Part shown: positions 6,512 through 15,874 of the stretch, piece after piece | Layout of the letters: the number at the start of each line of letters is the position of its first letter | How positions within the stretch are numbered: the first letter of the stretch is position 1 | Origin: an uncultured Bacteroides sp. | GTDB lineage: Bacteria > Bacteroidota > Bacteroidia > Bacteroidales > Bacteroidaceae | DNA: 28,438 nt | Direction of reading: 5' to 3' | Assembly (NCBI GenBank): GCA_905203765.1 | Contig: CAJKXC010000031.1 | Span: 1-28,438, forward strand | Notes under the pieces: generated by a model | The model's database searches: none | The model's input: the letters and a program-made list of their open reading frames with translations, nothing else | Told to the model about the DNA's origin: nothing | Made by a program: the position numbers and the translations under genes

Positions 6512-8410
6512 ATGGCAGACAGTAAAGAAAAACTCTTCTCAGACTTTTCTCCCGTTTCCACCGAACAGTGGATGGAGAAAGTAACCGCCGACTTGAAGGG
6601 AGCGGATTTCGAGAAGAAACTCGTTTGGAAGACAAACGAAGGATTTAAGGTTAAACCTTTCTATCGCATGGAAGACCTCGAAGGTTTGAAAACAACCGAC
6701 GCTCTTCCCGGTGAATTCCCTTATCTCAGAGGTACTAAGAAAGACAACAACGAATGGCTTGTTCGTCAGGAAATTAAGGTAGAATGTCCTAAAGAAGCCA
6801 ATGCCAAGGCACTGGATATCCTGAACAAGGGCATCAATTCACTCTCTTTCCATGTAAAAGCCAAAGAACTGAATGCAGAGTACATTGAAACTTTGCTGAA
6901 GGACATTTGCGCCGAATGTGTTGAACTGAACTTTACTACTTGCCAGGGGCATGTGGTAGAACTCGCCGAGCTTCTTGTAGCTTACTTCCAGAAGAAAGAC
7001 TATGATCTGACGAAGCTGCAAGGTTCTATAAACTACGACTACTTCAACAAGATGCTGGCCAAAGGCAAAGAAAAAGGCGATATGATTGCTACTGCCAAGG
7101 CTTTGATCGAAGCTACGGTCGTTCTTCCCAAATACCGTGTATTGAATGTAAATGCGCTGACACTGAATAATGCAGGTGCATACATCTATCAGGAACTGGG
7201 TTATGCATTGGCCTGGGGTAACGAATACATGAACCAACTGACTGATGCCGGGCTGACTGCTTCTACAGTAGCCAAGAGAATTAAATTCAACTTCGGTATC
7301 AGCTCCAACTACTTCCTTGAAATAGCCAAGTTCCGTGCTGCCCGTATGCTGTGGGCAAATATCGTGGCTGCTTACTATCCGGAATGTCTGCGCGACTGCG
7401 AGAACAAGGGTGAGAATAAAGAATGCCGCTGTGCTGCAAAGATGAAGATTCATGCCGAAACTTCTACTTTCAACCTTACCCTGTTCGATGCTCACGTAAA
7501 CTTGCTGCGTACACAGACTGAAGCAATGAGTGGTGCGCTTGCAGGCGTTGATTCAATGACGGTTGTTCCGTTTGATAAAACGTATGCTACTCCCGATGAC
7601 TTCTCTGAACGTATGGCACGCAACCAACAATTGCTGTTGAAGGAAGAATCTCACTTCGACAAGGTGATTGACCCGGCTGCCGGTTCTTACTATATTGAAA
7701 ACCTGACTGTTGCTATTGCCAAGCAGGCTTGGGAACTGTTCCTCTCCATAGAAGAAGAAGGCGGTTTTTATGCTGCTGTGAAAGCAGGTAAAGTACAGGC
7801 TGCTGTAAACGAAAGCAACAAGACCCGTCATAAAGCAGTTGCTCAGCGTCGCGAAGTGCTGCTGGGTACTAACCAGTTCCCGAACTTCAACGAAAAGGCA
7901 GGCGAAAAGAAACCTGTTGAAGCTGCTTGCTGCTGCGGTGGTCACGATACTTGCGAGAAGGATGTTCCTTCTTTGAATTTTGATCGTGCTGCCAGCGAAT
8001 TTGAAGCGTTGCGCCTCGAAACGGAAGCTTCCGGCAAACGTCCGAAGGCATTCATGCTGACTATCGGTAACCTGGCTATGCGTCAGGCACGTGCACAGTA
8101 TTCTTGTAACTTCCTGGCTTGCGCCGGATATGAAGTTGTCGACAACCTCGGCTTCCCGACGGTAGAAGAGGGTGTAGAGGCTGCTATGGCTGCCAAGGCT
8201 GACATCGTGGTACTTTGTTCCAGCGATGATGAATATGCAGAATATGCTGTTCCGGCTTTCAAGGCTCTGAACGGCCGTGCCATGTTCATCGTAGCCGGTG
8301 CTCCTGCTTGCATGGACGAGCTGAAGGCTGCCGGTATAGAGAACTTTATCCATGTTCGTGTCAACGTGCTGGAAACATTAAAGGAATACAACGCTAAACT
8401 TTTGAAGTAA
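6512..8410 (+). CDS. mutA: Methylmalonyl-CoA mutase small (beta) subunit
   Basis: The 632-residue cytosolic subunit pairs with MutB to interconvert succinyl-CoA and (R)-methylmalonyl-CoA, the step leading from succinate to propionate in Bacteroides and back. It has an N-terminal TIM-barrel mutase domain (about residues 30-455) and a C-terminal Rossmann-like domain (about 510-632). The latter lacks the Asp-x-His-x-x-Gly cobalamin motif, as expected for the non-catalytic subunit (Gly-Asn-Leu-Ala-Met-Arg sits in its place). The length fits known MutA (about 630-640). Two Cys-rich insertions are odd: Cys292, 296, 305 and 307 in the barrel, and Cys473-475 with His478 and Cys481 in the linker. mutB begins one base after the stop, so the two are co-transcribed and probably translationally coupled. 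Confidence 0.96.
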   Translation: MADSKEKLFSDFSPVSTEQWMEKVTADLKGADFEKKLVWKTNEGFKVKPFYRMEDLEGLKTTDALPGEFPYLRGTKKDNNEWLVRQEIKVECPKEANAKALDILNKGINSLSFHVKAKELNAEYIETLLKDICAECVELNFTTCQGHVVELAELLVAYFQKKDYDLTKLQGSINYDYFNKMLAKGKEKGDMIATAKALIEATVVLPKYRVLNVNALTLNNAGAYIYQELGYALAWGNEYMNQLTDAGLTASTVAKRIKFNFGISSNYFLEIAKFRAARMLWANIVAAYYPECLRDCENKGENKECRCAAKMKIHAETSTFNLTLFDAHVNLLRTQTEAMSGALAGVDSMTVVPFDKTYATPDDFSERMARNQQLLLKEESHFDKVIDPAAGSYYIENLTVAIAKQAWELFLSIEEEGGFYAAVKAGKVQAAVNESNKTRHKAVAQRREVLLGTNQFPNFNEKAGEKKPVEAACCCGGHDTCEKDVPSLNFDRAASEFEALRLETEASGKRPKAFMLTIGNLAMRQARAQYSCNFLACAGYEVVDNLGFPTVEEGVEAAMAAKADIVVLCSSDDEYAEYAVPAFKALNGRAMFIVAGAPACMDELKAAGIENFIHVRVNVLETLKEYNAKLLK

Positions 8411-8411
8411 G

Positions 8412-10556
8412 ATGAGAAAAGATTTTAAAAACTTAGATATATATGCCGCTTTCCAGCCCGTAGATGGCGCTGAGTGGCAAAAGGCTAACGGCATCCATGC
8501 TGATTGGAAAACGCCGGAACACATTGAAGTGAAGCCTGTTTATACGAAAGAGGATCTCGAGGGAATGGAACACCTGGGCTATGCTGCCGGTCTTCCGCCT
8601 TATTTGCGTGGTCCGTATTCAGTGATGTACACATTGCGTCCCTGGACGATCCGTCAGTATGCCGGTTTCTCCACAGCCGAAGAATCCAATGCATTCTACC
8701 GCCGTAACCTGGCTTCCGGTCAGAAAGGTTTGTCCGTAGCATTCGACTTGGCTACTCACCGCGGTTACGACCCCGACCACGAACGTGTAGTGGGTGACGT
8801 TGGTAAGGCAGGTGTATCTATCTGCTCACTGGAGAACATGAAAGTTCTGTTCGATGGTATTCCTTTGAACAAGATGTCCGTGTCCATGACCATGAACGGT
8901 GCGGTACTTCCGGTTTTGGCATTCTATATCAATGCCGGTCTGGAACAGGGTGCCAAACTGGAAGAAATGGCAGGTACTATCCAGAACGATATCCTGAAAG
9001 AATTCATGGTGCGTAATACCTATATCTACCCGCCTGCATTCTCCATGAAGATTATCTCTGATATCTTTGAATATACTTCTCAGAAGATGCCGAAGTTCAA
9101 CTCTATCTCTATCTCCGGTTACCACATGCAGGAAGCGGGAGCTACGGCGGACATAGAGTTGGCTTATACGTTGGCCGACGGTTTGGAATACCTCCGTGCC
9201 GGAACAGCTGCGGGTATTGATATTGATGCTTTTGCTCCGCGTCTGTCTTTCTTCTGGGCTATCGGTACAAACCACTTCATGGAAATTGCCAAGATGCGTG
9301 CTGCACGTATGCTTTGGGCGAAGATTGTGAAACAGTTCAATCCGAAGAACCCGAAATCTCTGGCTCTGCGTACACACTCCCAGACTTCGGGCTGGTCACT
9401 GACCGAGCAAGATCCGTTTAACAATATTGGCCGTACTTGTATCGAGGCCATGGCTGCCGCGCTGGGACATACTCAGTCTTTGCACACCAATGCACTTGAC
9501 GAGGCTATTGCGTTGCCGACGGACTTCTCTGCACGTATCGCACGTAACACTCAGATTTATATTCAGGAAGAAACTTACATCTGCAAGAATGTTGACCCAT
9601 GGGGTGGTTCTTACTATGTAGAGTCTCTGACAAATGAACTGGCTCACAAGGCTTGGGAACTCATTCAGGAAGTTGAAAAATTGGGTGGTATGGCGAAAGC
9701 TATCGAAACCGGTATTCCTAAGATGCGTATCGAAGAAGCTGCTGCACGTACGCAGGCCCGCATCGACTCCGGTTCTCAGACTATCGTTGGTGTGAACAAG
9801 TATCGTCTGGAGAAAGAAGCTCCGATCGATATCCTCGAAATCGACAATACGGCTGTTCGTTTGGAACAGATCGAGAACCTGAAAACTTTGAAGGAAGGAC
9901 GCGATGAGGCTGCTGTGCAGAAAGCACTGGAAGCCATCACCAAATGTGTGGAAACGAAGGAAGGAAACCTGCTGGAACTGGCAGTCGAAGCTGCCCGTGT
10001 TCGCGCTACGCTGGGTGAAATCTCGTATGCTTGCGAAAAGATTGTAGGACGTTATAAAGCAATAATCAGAACTATATCAGGCGTGTATTCATCAGAAAGT
10101 AAAAATGACAGCGACTTCAAGCGTGCTTGTGAGTTGTGTGATAAGTTTGCAAAGAAAGAGGGACGTCAGCCCCGTATCATGGTTGCCAAGATGGGACAGG
10201 ACGGTCACGACCGTGGTGCCAAAGTGGTAGCAACCGGATATGCAGACTGTGGTTTCGACGTAGATATGGGACCGTTGTTCCAGACTCCTGCCGAAGCTGC
10301 CCGCGAAGCAGTAGAGAACGACGTTCACGTAGTAGGTGTTTCTTCACTGGCTGCCGGACACAAGACATTGGTTCCGCAGATTATTGAAGAACTCAAGAAA
10401 CTGGGACGTGAGGACATCGTAGTGATTGCCGGTGGTGTAATCCCCGCACAGGACTATGACTTCCTTTACAAAGCCGGTGTGGCTGCCATCTTCGGCCCCG
10501 GTACTCCGGTAGCGAAGGCTGCTTGCCAGATTTTGGAAATCTTGTTGGATGAGTAA
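8412..10556 (+). CDS. mutB: Methylmalonyl-CoA mutase large (alpha, catalytic) subunit
   Basis: The 714-residue catalytic subunit binds adenosylcobalamin and carries out the radical carbon-skeleton rearrangement. The mutase barrel spans about residues 20-550, with GLSVAFDLATHRGYDPDHER and the substrate-channel segment around SGYHMQEAGA. The B12-binding domain (about 580-714) contains Asp597-Gly-His599-Asp-Arg-Gly, the base-off/His-on motif whose His coordinates cobalt, followed by GVSSLAAGHKTLVP. The length and both domains are typical and nothing is missing. It follows mutA by one base and ends before the terminator at 10580-10614. Epimerase and the MeaB-type chaperone are not in the window. 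Confidence 0.97.
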   Translation: MRKDFKNLDIYAAFQPVDGAEWQKANGIHADWKTPEHIEVKPVYTKEDLEGMEHLGYAAGLPPYLRGPYSVMYTLRPWTIRQYAGFSTAEESNAFYRRNLASGQKGLSVAFDLATHRGYDPDHERVVGDVGKAGVSICSLENMKVLFDGIPLNKMSVSMTMNGAVLPVLAFYINAGLEQGAKLEEMAGTIQNDILKEFMVRNTYIYPPAFSMKIISDIFEYTSQKMPKFNSISISGYHMQEAGATADIELAYTLADGLEYLRAGTAAGIDIDAFAPRLSFFWAIGTNHFMEIAKMRAARMLWAKIVKQFNPKNPKSLALRTHSQTSGWSLTEQDPFNNIGRTCIEAMAAALGHTQSLHTNALDEAIALPTDFSARIARNTQIYIQEETYICKNVDPWGGSYYVESLTNELAHKAWELIQEVEKLGGMAKAIETGIPKMRIEEAAARTQARIDSGSQTIVGVNKYRLEKEAPIDILEIDNTAVRLEQIENLKTLKEGRDEAAVQKALEAITKCVETKEGNLLELAVEAARVRATLGEISYACEKIVGRYKAIIRTISGVYSSESKNDSDFKRACELCDKFAKKEGRQPRIMVAKMGQDGHDRGAKVVATGYADCGFDVDMGPLFQTPAEAAREAVENDVHVVGVSSLAAGHKTLVPQIIEELKKLGREDIVVIAGGVIPAQDYDFLYKAGVAAIFGPGTPVAKAACQILEILLDE

Positions 10557-10579
10557 TCTCCGATAGGTTAAATGATAAA

Positions 10580-10614
10580 AAGGGGTTATCTCGACGATGT
10601 TGAGGTAACCTCTT
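10580..10614 (+). terminator. Terminator after mutAB
   Basis: A 13-bp stem with two G-T wobbles (AAGGGGTTATCTC at 10580-10592, GAGGTAACCTCTT at 10602-10614) with a 9-nt loop, followed by TTCTTTT. It lies 24 bp after the mutB stop. Confidence 0.75.
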
Positions 10615-10637
10615 TTCTTTTATTACTCTCTTTTTCG

Positions 10638-10645
10638 TACCTTTG
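10638..10645 (+). promoter_or_regulatory. -7 element of the topB promoter
   Basis: TACCTTTG matches TAnnTTTG and lies 28 bp before the topB start. The -33 position reads TTCT rather than TTTG, so only the -7 element is convincing. Confidence 0.5.
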
Positions 10646-10673
10646 CTCCGCGAATAAGATTAAAAAATAACGA

Positions 10674-12845
10674 ATGATAGTTTGTATTGCCGAAAAGCCC
10701 TCTGTGGCGCGTGACATAGCTGATGTATTAGGAGCGAAGGATAAGAGGGACGGATATATCGAAGGAAACGGATACCAGGTAACCTGGACCTTCGGCCACC
10801 TCTGCACACTGAAAGAGCCGCACGAATATACGCCTAACTGGAAGTCATGGAGCCTGGGAAGCCTGCCCATGATACCGCCCCGTTTCGGTATCAAACTTAT
10901 CAGTAACCCTACCTACGAACGCCAGTTCCATGTGATAGAGAACCTCATGCAGCACGCCGACATGATTATAAACTGCGGTGATGCCGGGCAGGAGGGAGAA
11001 TTGATACAACGCTGGGTGATGCAGAAAGCCGGTGCGCGCTGTCCTGTGAAGCGTCTGTGGATATCGTCACTGACGGAAGAAGCTATCCGCGAGGGGTTTG
11101 CAAAGTTGCGTGATTCTTCGGACTTCCAGCCGTTGTACGAAGCCGGTCTGTCCCGTGCCATCGGTGACTGGCTGCTCGGCATGAATGCTACCCGCCTTTA
11201 TACCATGAAGTATGGCCAGAACAAACAGGTACTTTCCATCGGGCGTGTACAGACACCGACGCTGGCGCTGATCGTAAACCGTCAGTTGGAGATACAGAAC
11301 TTCGTGCCTAAGCAGTATTGGGAATTAAAGACGGTATATCGTGATACTACTTTCTCCGCCATTCTCAGAAAGAGTGAAGAAGAGCTGATACTGGAAGCCG
11401 AGAAGCAGAAAGAAACTTCTACGGCTGCCGCTACTGCTACTGCCGAGAAGAAGGAAGAAGAGAACCGCGGTATTGATCCTATTACCGACCAGGAGCGGGG
11501 GCTCTCGCTATTGGAGCAGATCAAGAACTCTCCTTTTACCGTTACCGATGTCAGTAAGAAGAACGGAAAGGAAGCGCCGCTTCGCCTTTTCGACCTGACT
11601 TCCTTGCAGGTGGAGTGCAACAAGAAGTTCGGATACTCTGCCGACGAGACGCTCAAACTGATACAATCGTTGTACGAGAAGAAGGTGGCTACCTATCCGC
11701 GTGTAGACACCACTTTCCTGAGCGACGATATTTACCCCAAATGTCCCGGTATACTGAAAGGCTTGAGGGATTATGAAGTCTACACCAAACCGCTGGAAGG
11801 CACTACCTTGCTGAAATCGAAAAAGGTATTCGATAACTCGAAAGTGACCGATCACCACGCCATTATCCCCACCGGTCAGCATCCGCAGAACCTGACGGAT
11901 ATGGAACGTAGGGTGTTCGATCTGATAGCTCGCCGTTTTATTGCTGTGTTTTATCCCGATTGTAAGTTTGCCACTACTACCGTATTGGGTGAGGTGGAAG
12001 GTATCGAGTTCAAGACTACCGGTAAGCAGATTCTCGATCCGGGATGGCGTGTTATATTCGGTACGCCTTCGGCACAATCTCAGGAAGAGAAGGATGAAAA
12101 GGGAGGTGAAGATGAAAACGTGCTTCCGGCATTCGTGAAGGGCGAAAGCGGTCCGCACGTGCCCAGCCTGAATGAAAAGTGGACACAACCGCCCCGTCCT
12201 TATACCGAGGCAACCTTGTTGCGTGCAATGGAGACAGCCGGTAAACTGGTGGATAATGACGAACTGCGCGATGCACTGAAAGAGAATGGTATCGGGCGTC
12301 CGTCTACCCGTGCCGCCATTATAGAGACGCTGTTCAAACGGAATTATATAAGGAAGGAGAAGAAGAATCTGATTGCTACTCCTACCGGAATCGAATTGAT
12401 TCAGTTTATCCACGAAGATTTGTTGAAGTCGGCGGAGCTGACCGGACAATGGGAGAATAAGTTGCGCAAGATTGAAAAACGAACATTTAGCGCATCGCAG
12501 TTCCTGGAAGAGTTGAAGGAGATGGTATCGGGAGTGGTAATGAGCGTGCTTTCCGATAATACCAACCGCCGTATTACGATACAGGAAGCTGTGCAGGAGA
12601 AGGGTGGTAAGTCCGCTTCTGCCGCAGATAGCGATAAACCTAAAAAGGAACCGAAGAAGAGAGCACCAAGAAAACCGGCGGCAAAGAAAGAACCTGTGCC
12701 GTCAGCGCCTGCACCATTGGCATCGGATGCCCTTGTCGGTCAGCCTTGCCCGCTTTGCGGAAAAGGTACGATTATTAAAGGTAAAACAGCTTACGGCTGT
12801 TCCGAATGGAAAGCCGGATGTACGTTCCGCAAGCCGTTTGAGTGA
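10674..12845 (+). CDS. topB: DNA topoisomerase III (type IA)
   Basis: The 723-residue enzyme relaxes and decatenates DNA through a transient 5'-phosphotyrosine link. The Toprim domain is at the N-terminus (Glu7; CGDAGQEGE with Asp103, Gly105, Glu107), followed by the TopA-type core with the catalytic Tyr341 in Thr-Tyr-Pro-Arg-Val-Asp-Thr. The second Asp of the usual Asp-x-Asp-x-Glu is Gly here. The core carries a low-complexity Ala/Lys/Glu insertion (about residues 240-265). A Lys/Pro/Ala-rich linker (about 645-680) leads to a four-Cys zinc-finger tail (Cys-Pro-Leu-Cys ... Cys ... Cys, about residues 692-720). TopB homologues are also carried by Bacteroides conjugative elements, but the neighbours here are all housekeeping genes, so this is taken as the chromosomal copy. 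Confidence 0.95.
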   Translation: MIVCIAEKPSVARDIADVLGAKDKRDGYIEGNGYQVTWTFGHLCTLKEPHEYTPNWKSWSLGSLPMIPPRFGIKLISNPTYERQFHVIENLMQHADMIINCGDAGQEGELIQRWVMQKAGARCPVKRLWISSLTEEAIREGFAKLRDSSDFQPLYEAGLSRAIGDWLLGMNATRLYTMKYGQNKQVLSIGRVQTPTLALIVNRQLEIQNFVPKQYWELKTVYRDTTFSAILRKSEEELILEAEKQKETSTAAATATAEKKEEENRGIDPITDQERGLSLLEQIKNSPFTVTDVSKKNGKEAPLRLFDLTSLQVECNKKFGYSADETLKLIQSLYEKKVATYPRVDTTFLSDDIYPKCPGILKGLRDYEVYTKPLEGTTLLKSKKVFDNSKVTDHHAIIPTGQHPQNLTDMERRVFDLIARRFIAVFYPDCKFATTTVLGEVEGIEFKTTGKQILDPGWRVIFGTPSAQSQEEKDEKGGEDENVLPAFVKGESGPHVPSLNEKWTQPPRPYTEATLLRAMETAGKLVDNDELRDALKENGIGRPSTRAAIIETLFKRNYIRKEKKNLIATPTGIELIQFIHEDLLKSAELTGQWENKLRKIEKRTFSASQFLEELKEMVSGVVMSVLSDNTNRRITIQEAVQEKGGKSASAADSDKPKKEPKKRAPRKPAAKKEPVPSAPAPLASDALVGQPCPLCGKGTIIKGKTAYGCSEWKAGCTFRKPFE

Positions 12846-12855
12846 TGAACTGCGC

Positions 12856-13413
12856 CTAAATTTTATTTATTTCAGCTATATACTTCCAAAGCGGTGCTGC
12901 CATTAATGCCTGGCGGATGCTTCCTTGCTGCAATAAATCTTTTACTTCTTGCAGGGAGAGCAGATGCACGGTCAGGCTTTCCGTATCTTCCAGATGCTGT
13001 TCGGAGACTTTTTCTACATCCGTAGCGAGGAAGCAATAAGTGATGTTGGTATGGGTGCTTGGGTTGGGGGAGAGTTGCATGTACTCTTGCCAGTTTCCGT
13101 TGCCGTAACCGGTTTCTTCCAGTAGTTCCCATTGGGCGGAGATTAAGGGGGAAGCATCCTCTTCTTCGCATACTCCGGCACAAAGTTCATAGGCAGTTTC
13201 TTGTATTCCGTGGCGATATTGGCGGATAAAGACGAACTGGCCGTCGCGGGTGATGGCGATGGTATTTACCCAGTTGGGATATTCCAGTATATAATAAGAA
13301 GGAATGTGATTGCCGTTGGGCAGCACTACATGATCCTTTCGCACTGTGAGCCAGGGGACTCTGTACAGATACTCACTGGATATTACTTCCCAGGCATCTT
13401 TTGAGTTTTCCAT
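12856..13413 (-). CDS. Nudix hydrolase, ADP-ribose-pyrophosphatase-like
   Basis: The 185-residue cytosolic hydrolase is likely to cleave a nucleoside diphosphate linked to another group, such as ADP-ribose. The beta-rich N-terminal part (about residues 1-60) and the FIRQYRHGI strand before ELCAG are typical of ADP-ribose pyrophosphatases. The Nudix box runs from Gly80 to Tyr103 but is unusual: it is one residue longer than the 23-residue consensus, the first conserved Glu is not in place, and Trp95 replaces the conserved Arg. The metal-binding Glu96, Glu99 and Glu100 are kept, so activity is probable. It is the last gene of the aroC run, 14 bp after anmK, and converges with topB across 10 bp with no hairpin between them. 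Confidence 0.88.
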   Translation of the reverse strand: MENSKDAWEVISSEYLYRVPWLTVRKDHVVLPNGNHIPSYYILEYPNWVNTIAITRDGQFVFIRQYRHGIQETAYELCAGVCEEEDASPLISAQWELLEETGYGNGNWQEYMQLSPNPSTHTNITYCFLATDVEKVSEQHLEDTESLTVHLLSLQEVKDLLQQGSIRQALMAAPLWKYIAEINKI

Positions 13414-13427
13414 AATTATCGAGCAAT

Positions 13428-14507
13428 TTATATTTTGAATAGCATCCCACCTATATTATCTATCGGCGCTCCCGTAACGGAGGCGAGGCAACTTGGCTCG
13501 TCCGCCATATAGAGTGCACCGAGAAAGGCAAAGATCAGTGCTTCCTTGTATTCGATAATCTGCCGGTCGGGTATGACAATCTCGCAGGGGCACAATGCGC
13601 CGATGCGCTCTATCAGGAATTTATTGAATGCACCGCCGCCGGTAATCAGCAATTTGCCGTTGTCACCGGAAAGCGGGTGTGCAGCAATTACGCGCGAAAC
13701 TTGCCAGGCTGCATGCTCATAGAACGTACGCAGCATATCTTCCAGGCTTAACCCATAGCGTTCGAGCATCGGATAGACTGATGTTTCCACCCATTCACGC
13801 CCCAATGACTTGGGACCGGACTGGTGGTAGAACTCCATAGCATTCAGCTCGTCCAATAACTCCCGGCAGATTTGTCCGCGCCGTGCAATCTCACCGTCCC
13901 GGTCGAATTCCAGCCCTATCTGCCGACAATAATGATTGATGACGTAGTTCACCGGGCTGATGTCGAAGGCGATGCGTTGCCCTGCTTGCTCGAATGAGAT
14001 ATTGGAGAAACCGCCTATGTTCAGACAGAAATCATAATCGGAGAATAGCAGCCGGTCGCCGATGGGGACGAGTGGGGCGCCTTGTCCGCCCAGCATGATG
14101 TCCAGCCGCCGGAAGTCCGAGACGGTGGGGATGCGGGTTTCGGCGGCAATGGCAGCACCGTCGCCTATCTGGTACATAATCTTCTTTTGCGGTTCATGGA
14201 AGATAGTGTGTCCGTGGGAGGCGATAATATCGGGGCGGACTCCGAATTCCTGCATGAACTCGTTCACCCGTTCGCCGAGGAACTTGCCGTATGCGCTATG
14301 GAAAGTAATAAACTCCAGAGCGCTCATTTCCTGCGCTCCGGTACCGAGTATCTGTTTCATGCCGTCGGGGTAGGTGTAACCTTTCGCACAGTCTATGTGG
14401 AAAGACCACTTGCCGGTTTCCCGGCGGAAGGTGCAGCAACATACGTCCAGCCCGTCGAGTGACGTGCCGGACATAAGGCCGATAGCTTGAATGCGGAAAT
14501 CCTTCAT
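13428..14507 (-). CDS. anmK: Anhydro-N-acetylmuramic acid kinase
   Basis: The 359-residue cytosolic kinase hydrolyses the 1,6-anhydro ring of anhydro-MurNAc and phosphorylates it to MurNAc-6-phosphate, a step in recycling of murein released by lytic transglycosylases. Visible family motifs are GLMSGTSLDGLD (residues 10-21, the ATP-phosphate loop of the hexokinase/actin fold), SDFRRLDIMLGGQGAPLVP (substrate site region) and NIGGFSNISF followed by Phe-Asp-Ile-Ser-Pro. ITGGGAFN comes near the C-terminus. The length is usual for the family. It starts 6 bp after the dipeptidase stop and 14 bp before the Nudix gene. MurQ etherase is not in the window. Confidence 0.95.
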   Translation of the reverse strand: MKDFRIQAIGLMSGTSLDGLDVCCCTFRRETGKWSFHIDCAKGYTYPDGMKQILGTGAQEMSALEFITFHSAYGKFLGERVNEFMQEFGVRPDIIASHGHTIFHEPQKKIMYQIGDGAAIAAETRIPTVSDFRRLDIMLGGQGAPLVPIGDRLLFSDYDFCLNIGGFSNISFEQAGQRIAFDISPVNYVINHYCRQIGLEFDRDGEIARRGQICRELLDELNAMEFYHQSGPKSLGREWVETSVYPMLERYGLSLEDMLRTFYEHAAWQVSRVIAAHPLSGDNGKLLITGGGAFNKFLIERIGALCPCEIVIPDRQIIEYKEALIFAFLGALYMADEPSCLASVTGAPIDNIGGMLFKI

Positions 14508-14513
14508 CGGGTT

Positions 14514-15869
14514 TTACTTATAAGCAAGGTAGAACTCTACAACGGCTTCAATCCCTTTGCGGAAGATATCCAACGGGATGTTTTCGTTGGGAGAATGGAT
14601 GGCGTTGGATTCGAGTCCGAAGCCCATTAATACAGTTTTGACGCCCAACACCTGCTCGAAGGTGGAGATGATAGGAATGCTCCCACCACGGCGCACGGCG
14701 AGCGGTTTCTTGCCGAATGCTTTCTCGAAGCCTCGTTCTGCCGCCTGGTAGGCGGGCAGGCTGATGGGGCATACATATCCTTGTCCGCCATGCATCGGGG
14801 TTACTCTTACCCGTACGGTATCCGGTGCGATGCTCAGGATATAGTCGGCAAAGAGTTGGGATATCTTATGATGATCCTGATGCGGAACTAATCGGCAGGA
14901 CACTTTGGCGTAGGCTTTGGAAGGGAGCACCGTCTTGGAGCCTTCGCCCGTGTAGCCGCCCCATATGCCGCATACGTCGAAAGACGGGCGGCAACTGTTG
15001 CGTTCCAGTGTGCTGTAGCCTTTCTCGCCGAAAAGGGCTTTTACGTCGATTGCCTTTTTGTATTTCTCTTCGTCGAAAGGAATGTGGGCTATCATATCAC
15101 GTTCGGCCTGGGGAACATCTTCTACATCATCATAGAAGCCGGGGGCGGTGATACGTCCGTCGGCATCCGTCACTTTGCTGATAATCTGGCAAAGCACGTT
15201 GATAGGGTTGGCTACGGCACCACCGAAGTGGCCGGAGTGCAGGTCGCGGTTGGGACCGGTAACTTCTATCTCCCAGTATGCCAGTCCGCGAAGTCCTGTA
15301 GTGAGCGAGGGCAGGTCTGCACCGAGCATGCTGGTGTCCGATACCAGGATGACGTCGGCTTTCAGGAGTTCTTTGTGCTCTTCGCAGAAACTTTCCAGGC
15401 TGGGCGAACCGATTTCTTCTTCACCTTCGAAGATAAATTTCACGTTGGTCTTCAGAAGGCCATGCTTTACGAGGTATTCGAAGGCTTTCACCTGGATGAA
15501 GGATTGTCCCTTGTCATCATCGGCACCACGTGCCCAGATGTGTCCGTCGCGTACTTCCGGTTCGAAGGGTTCGCTTTTCCAGAGTTCCAATGGTTCGGCG
15601 GGCATCACGTCATAGTGGGCATATACCAGTACCGTCTTGGCAGCAGGGTCTACTATCTTCTGTCCGAAAACAATCGGGTTGCCTTTCGAGGGCATTACCA
15701 GCGCTTCGTCCGCACCGGCTTCGAGCAGCAGTTGTGCCCAGCGCTCGGCACACGCCAGCATATCGTCGTGGTGTTCGGGTTTGGCACTGATACTTGGAAT
15801 ACGGATAAGGCTGAACAGGTCTTCCAGCATCTTAGGTTCGTTTTCTGCGATGTATTTCTTTATTTCCAT
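14514..15869 (-). CDS. M20 family metallodipeptidase
   Basis: The 451-residue cytosolic zinc peptidase of the M20 family resembles carnosine/cytosolic non-specific dipeptidases (CNDP-like). The co-catalytic site is visible in order: His85 and Asp87 in YAHYDVMP, the bridging Asp in GADDDKGQ (115-122), Glu-Glu-Glu at about 150-152 in FEGEEEIGS (general base and ligand), Ser-Asp-Thr-Ser at about 187-190, and His near the C-terminus in IHSPNE. The lid/dimerisation domain (about 205-370) includes DLHSGHFGG. There is no signal peptide, so it acts in the cytosol, probably on dipeptides from nutrition or turnover. It lies 5 bp after aroC and 6 bp before anmK, clearly in one operon. Confidence 0.93.
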   Translation of the reverse strand: MEIKKYIAENEPKMLEDLFSLIRIPSISAKPEHHDDMLACAERWAQLLLEAGADEALVMPSKGNPIVFGQKIVDPAAKTVLVYAHYDVMPAEPLELWKSEPFEPEVRDGHIWARGADDDKGQSFIQVKAFEYLVKHGLLKTNVKFIFEGEEEIGSPSLESFCEEHKELLKADVILVSDTSMLGADLPSLTTGLRGLAYWEIEVTGPNRDLHSGHFGGAVANPINVLCQIISKVTDADGRITAPGFYDDVEDVPQAERDMIAHIPFDEEKYKKAIDVKALFGEKGYSTLERNSCRPSFDVCGIWGGYTGEGSKTVLPSKAYAKVSCRLVPHQDHHKISQLFADYILSIAPDTVRVRVTPMHGGQGYVCPISLPAYQAAERGFEKAFGKKPLAVRRGGSIPIISTFEQVLGVKTVLMGFGLESNAIHSPNENIPLDIFRKGIEAVVEFYLAYK

Positions 15870-15874
15870 GGTCG

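Noticed and set aside
10674..12845. Conjugative element suggested by topB
   Set aside because: TopB genes also occur on Bacteroides conjugative transposons, but no integrase, mobilisation, tra or attachment site is visible and both flanks are conserved metabolic genes.
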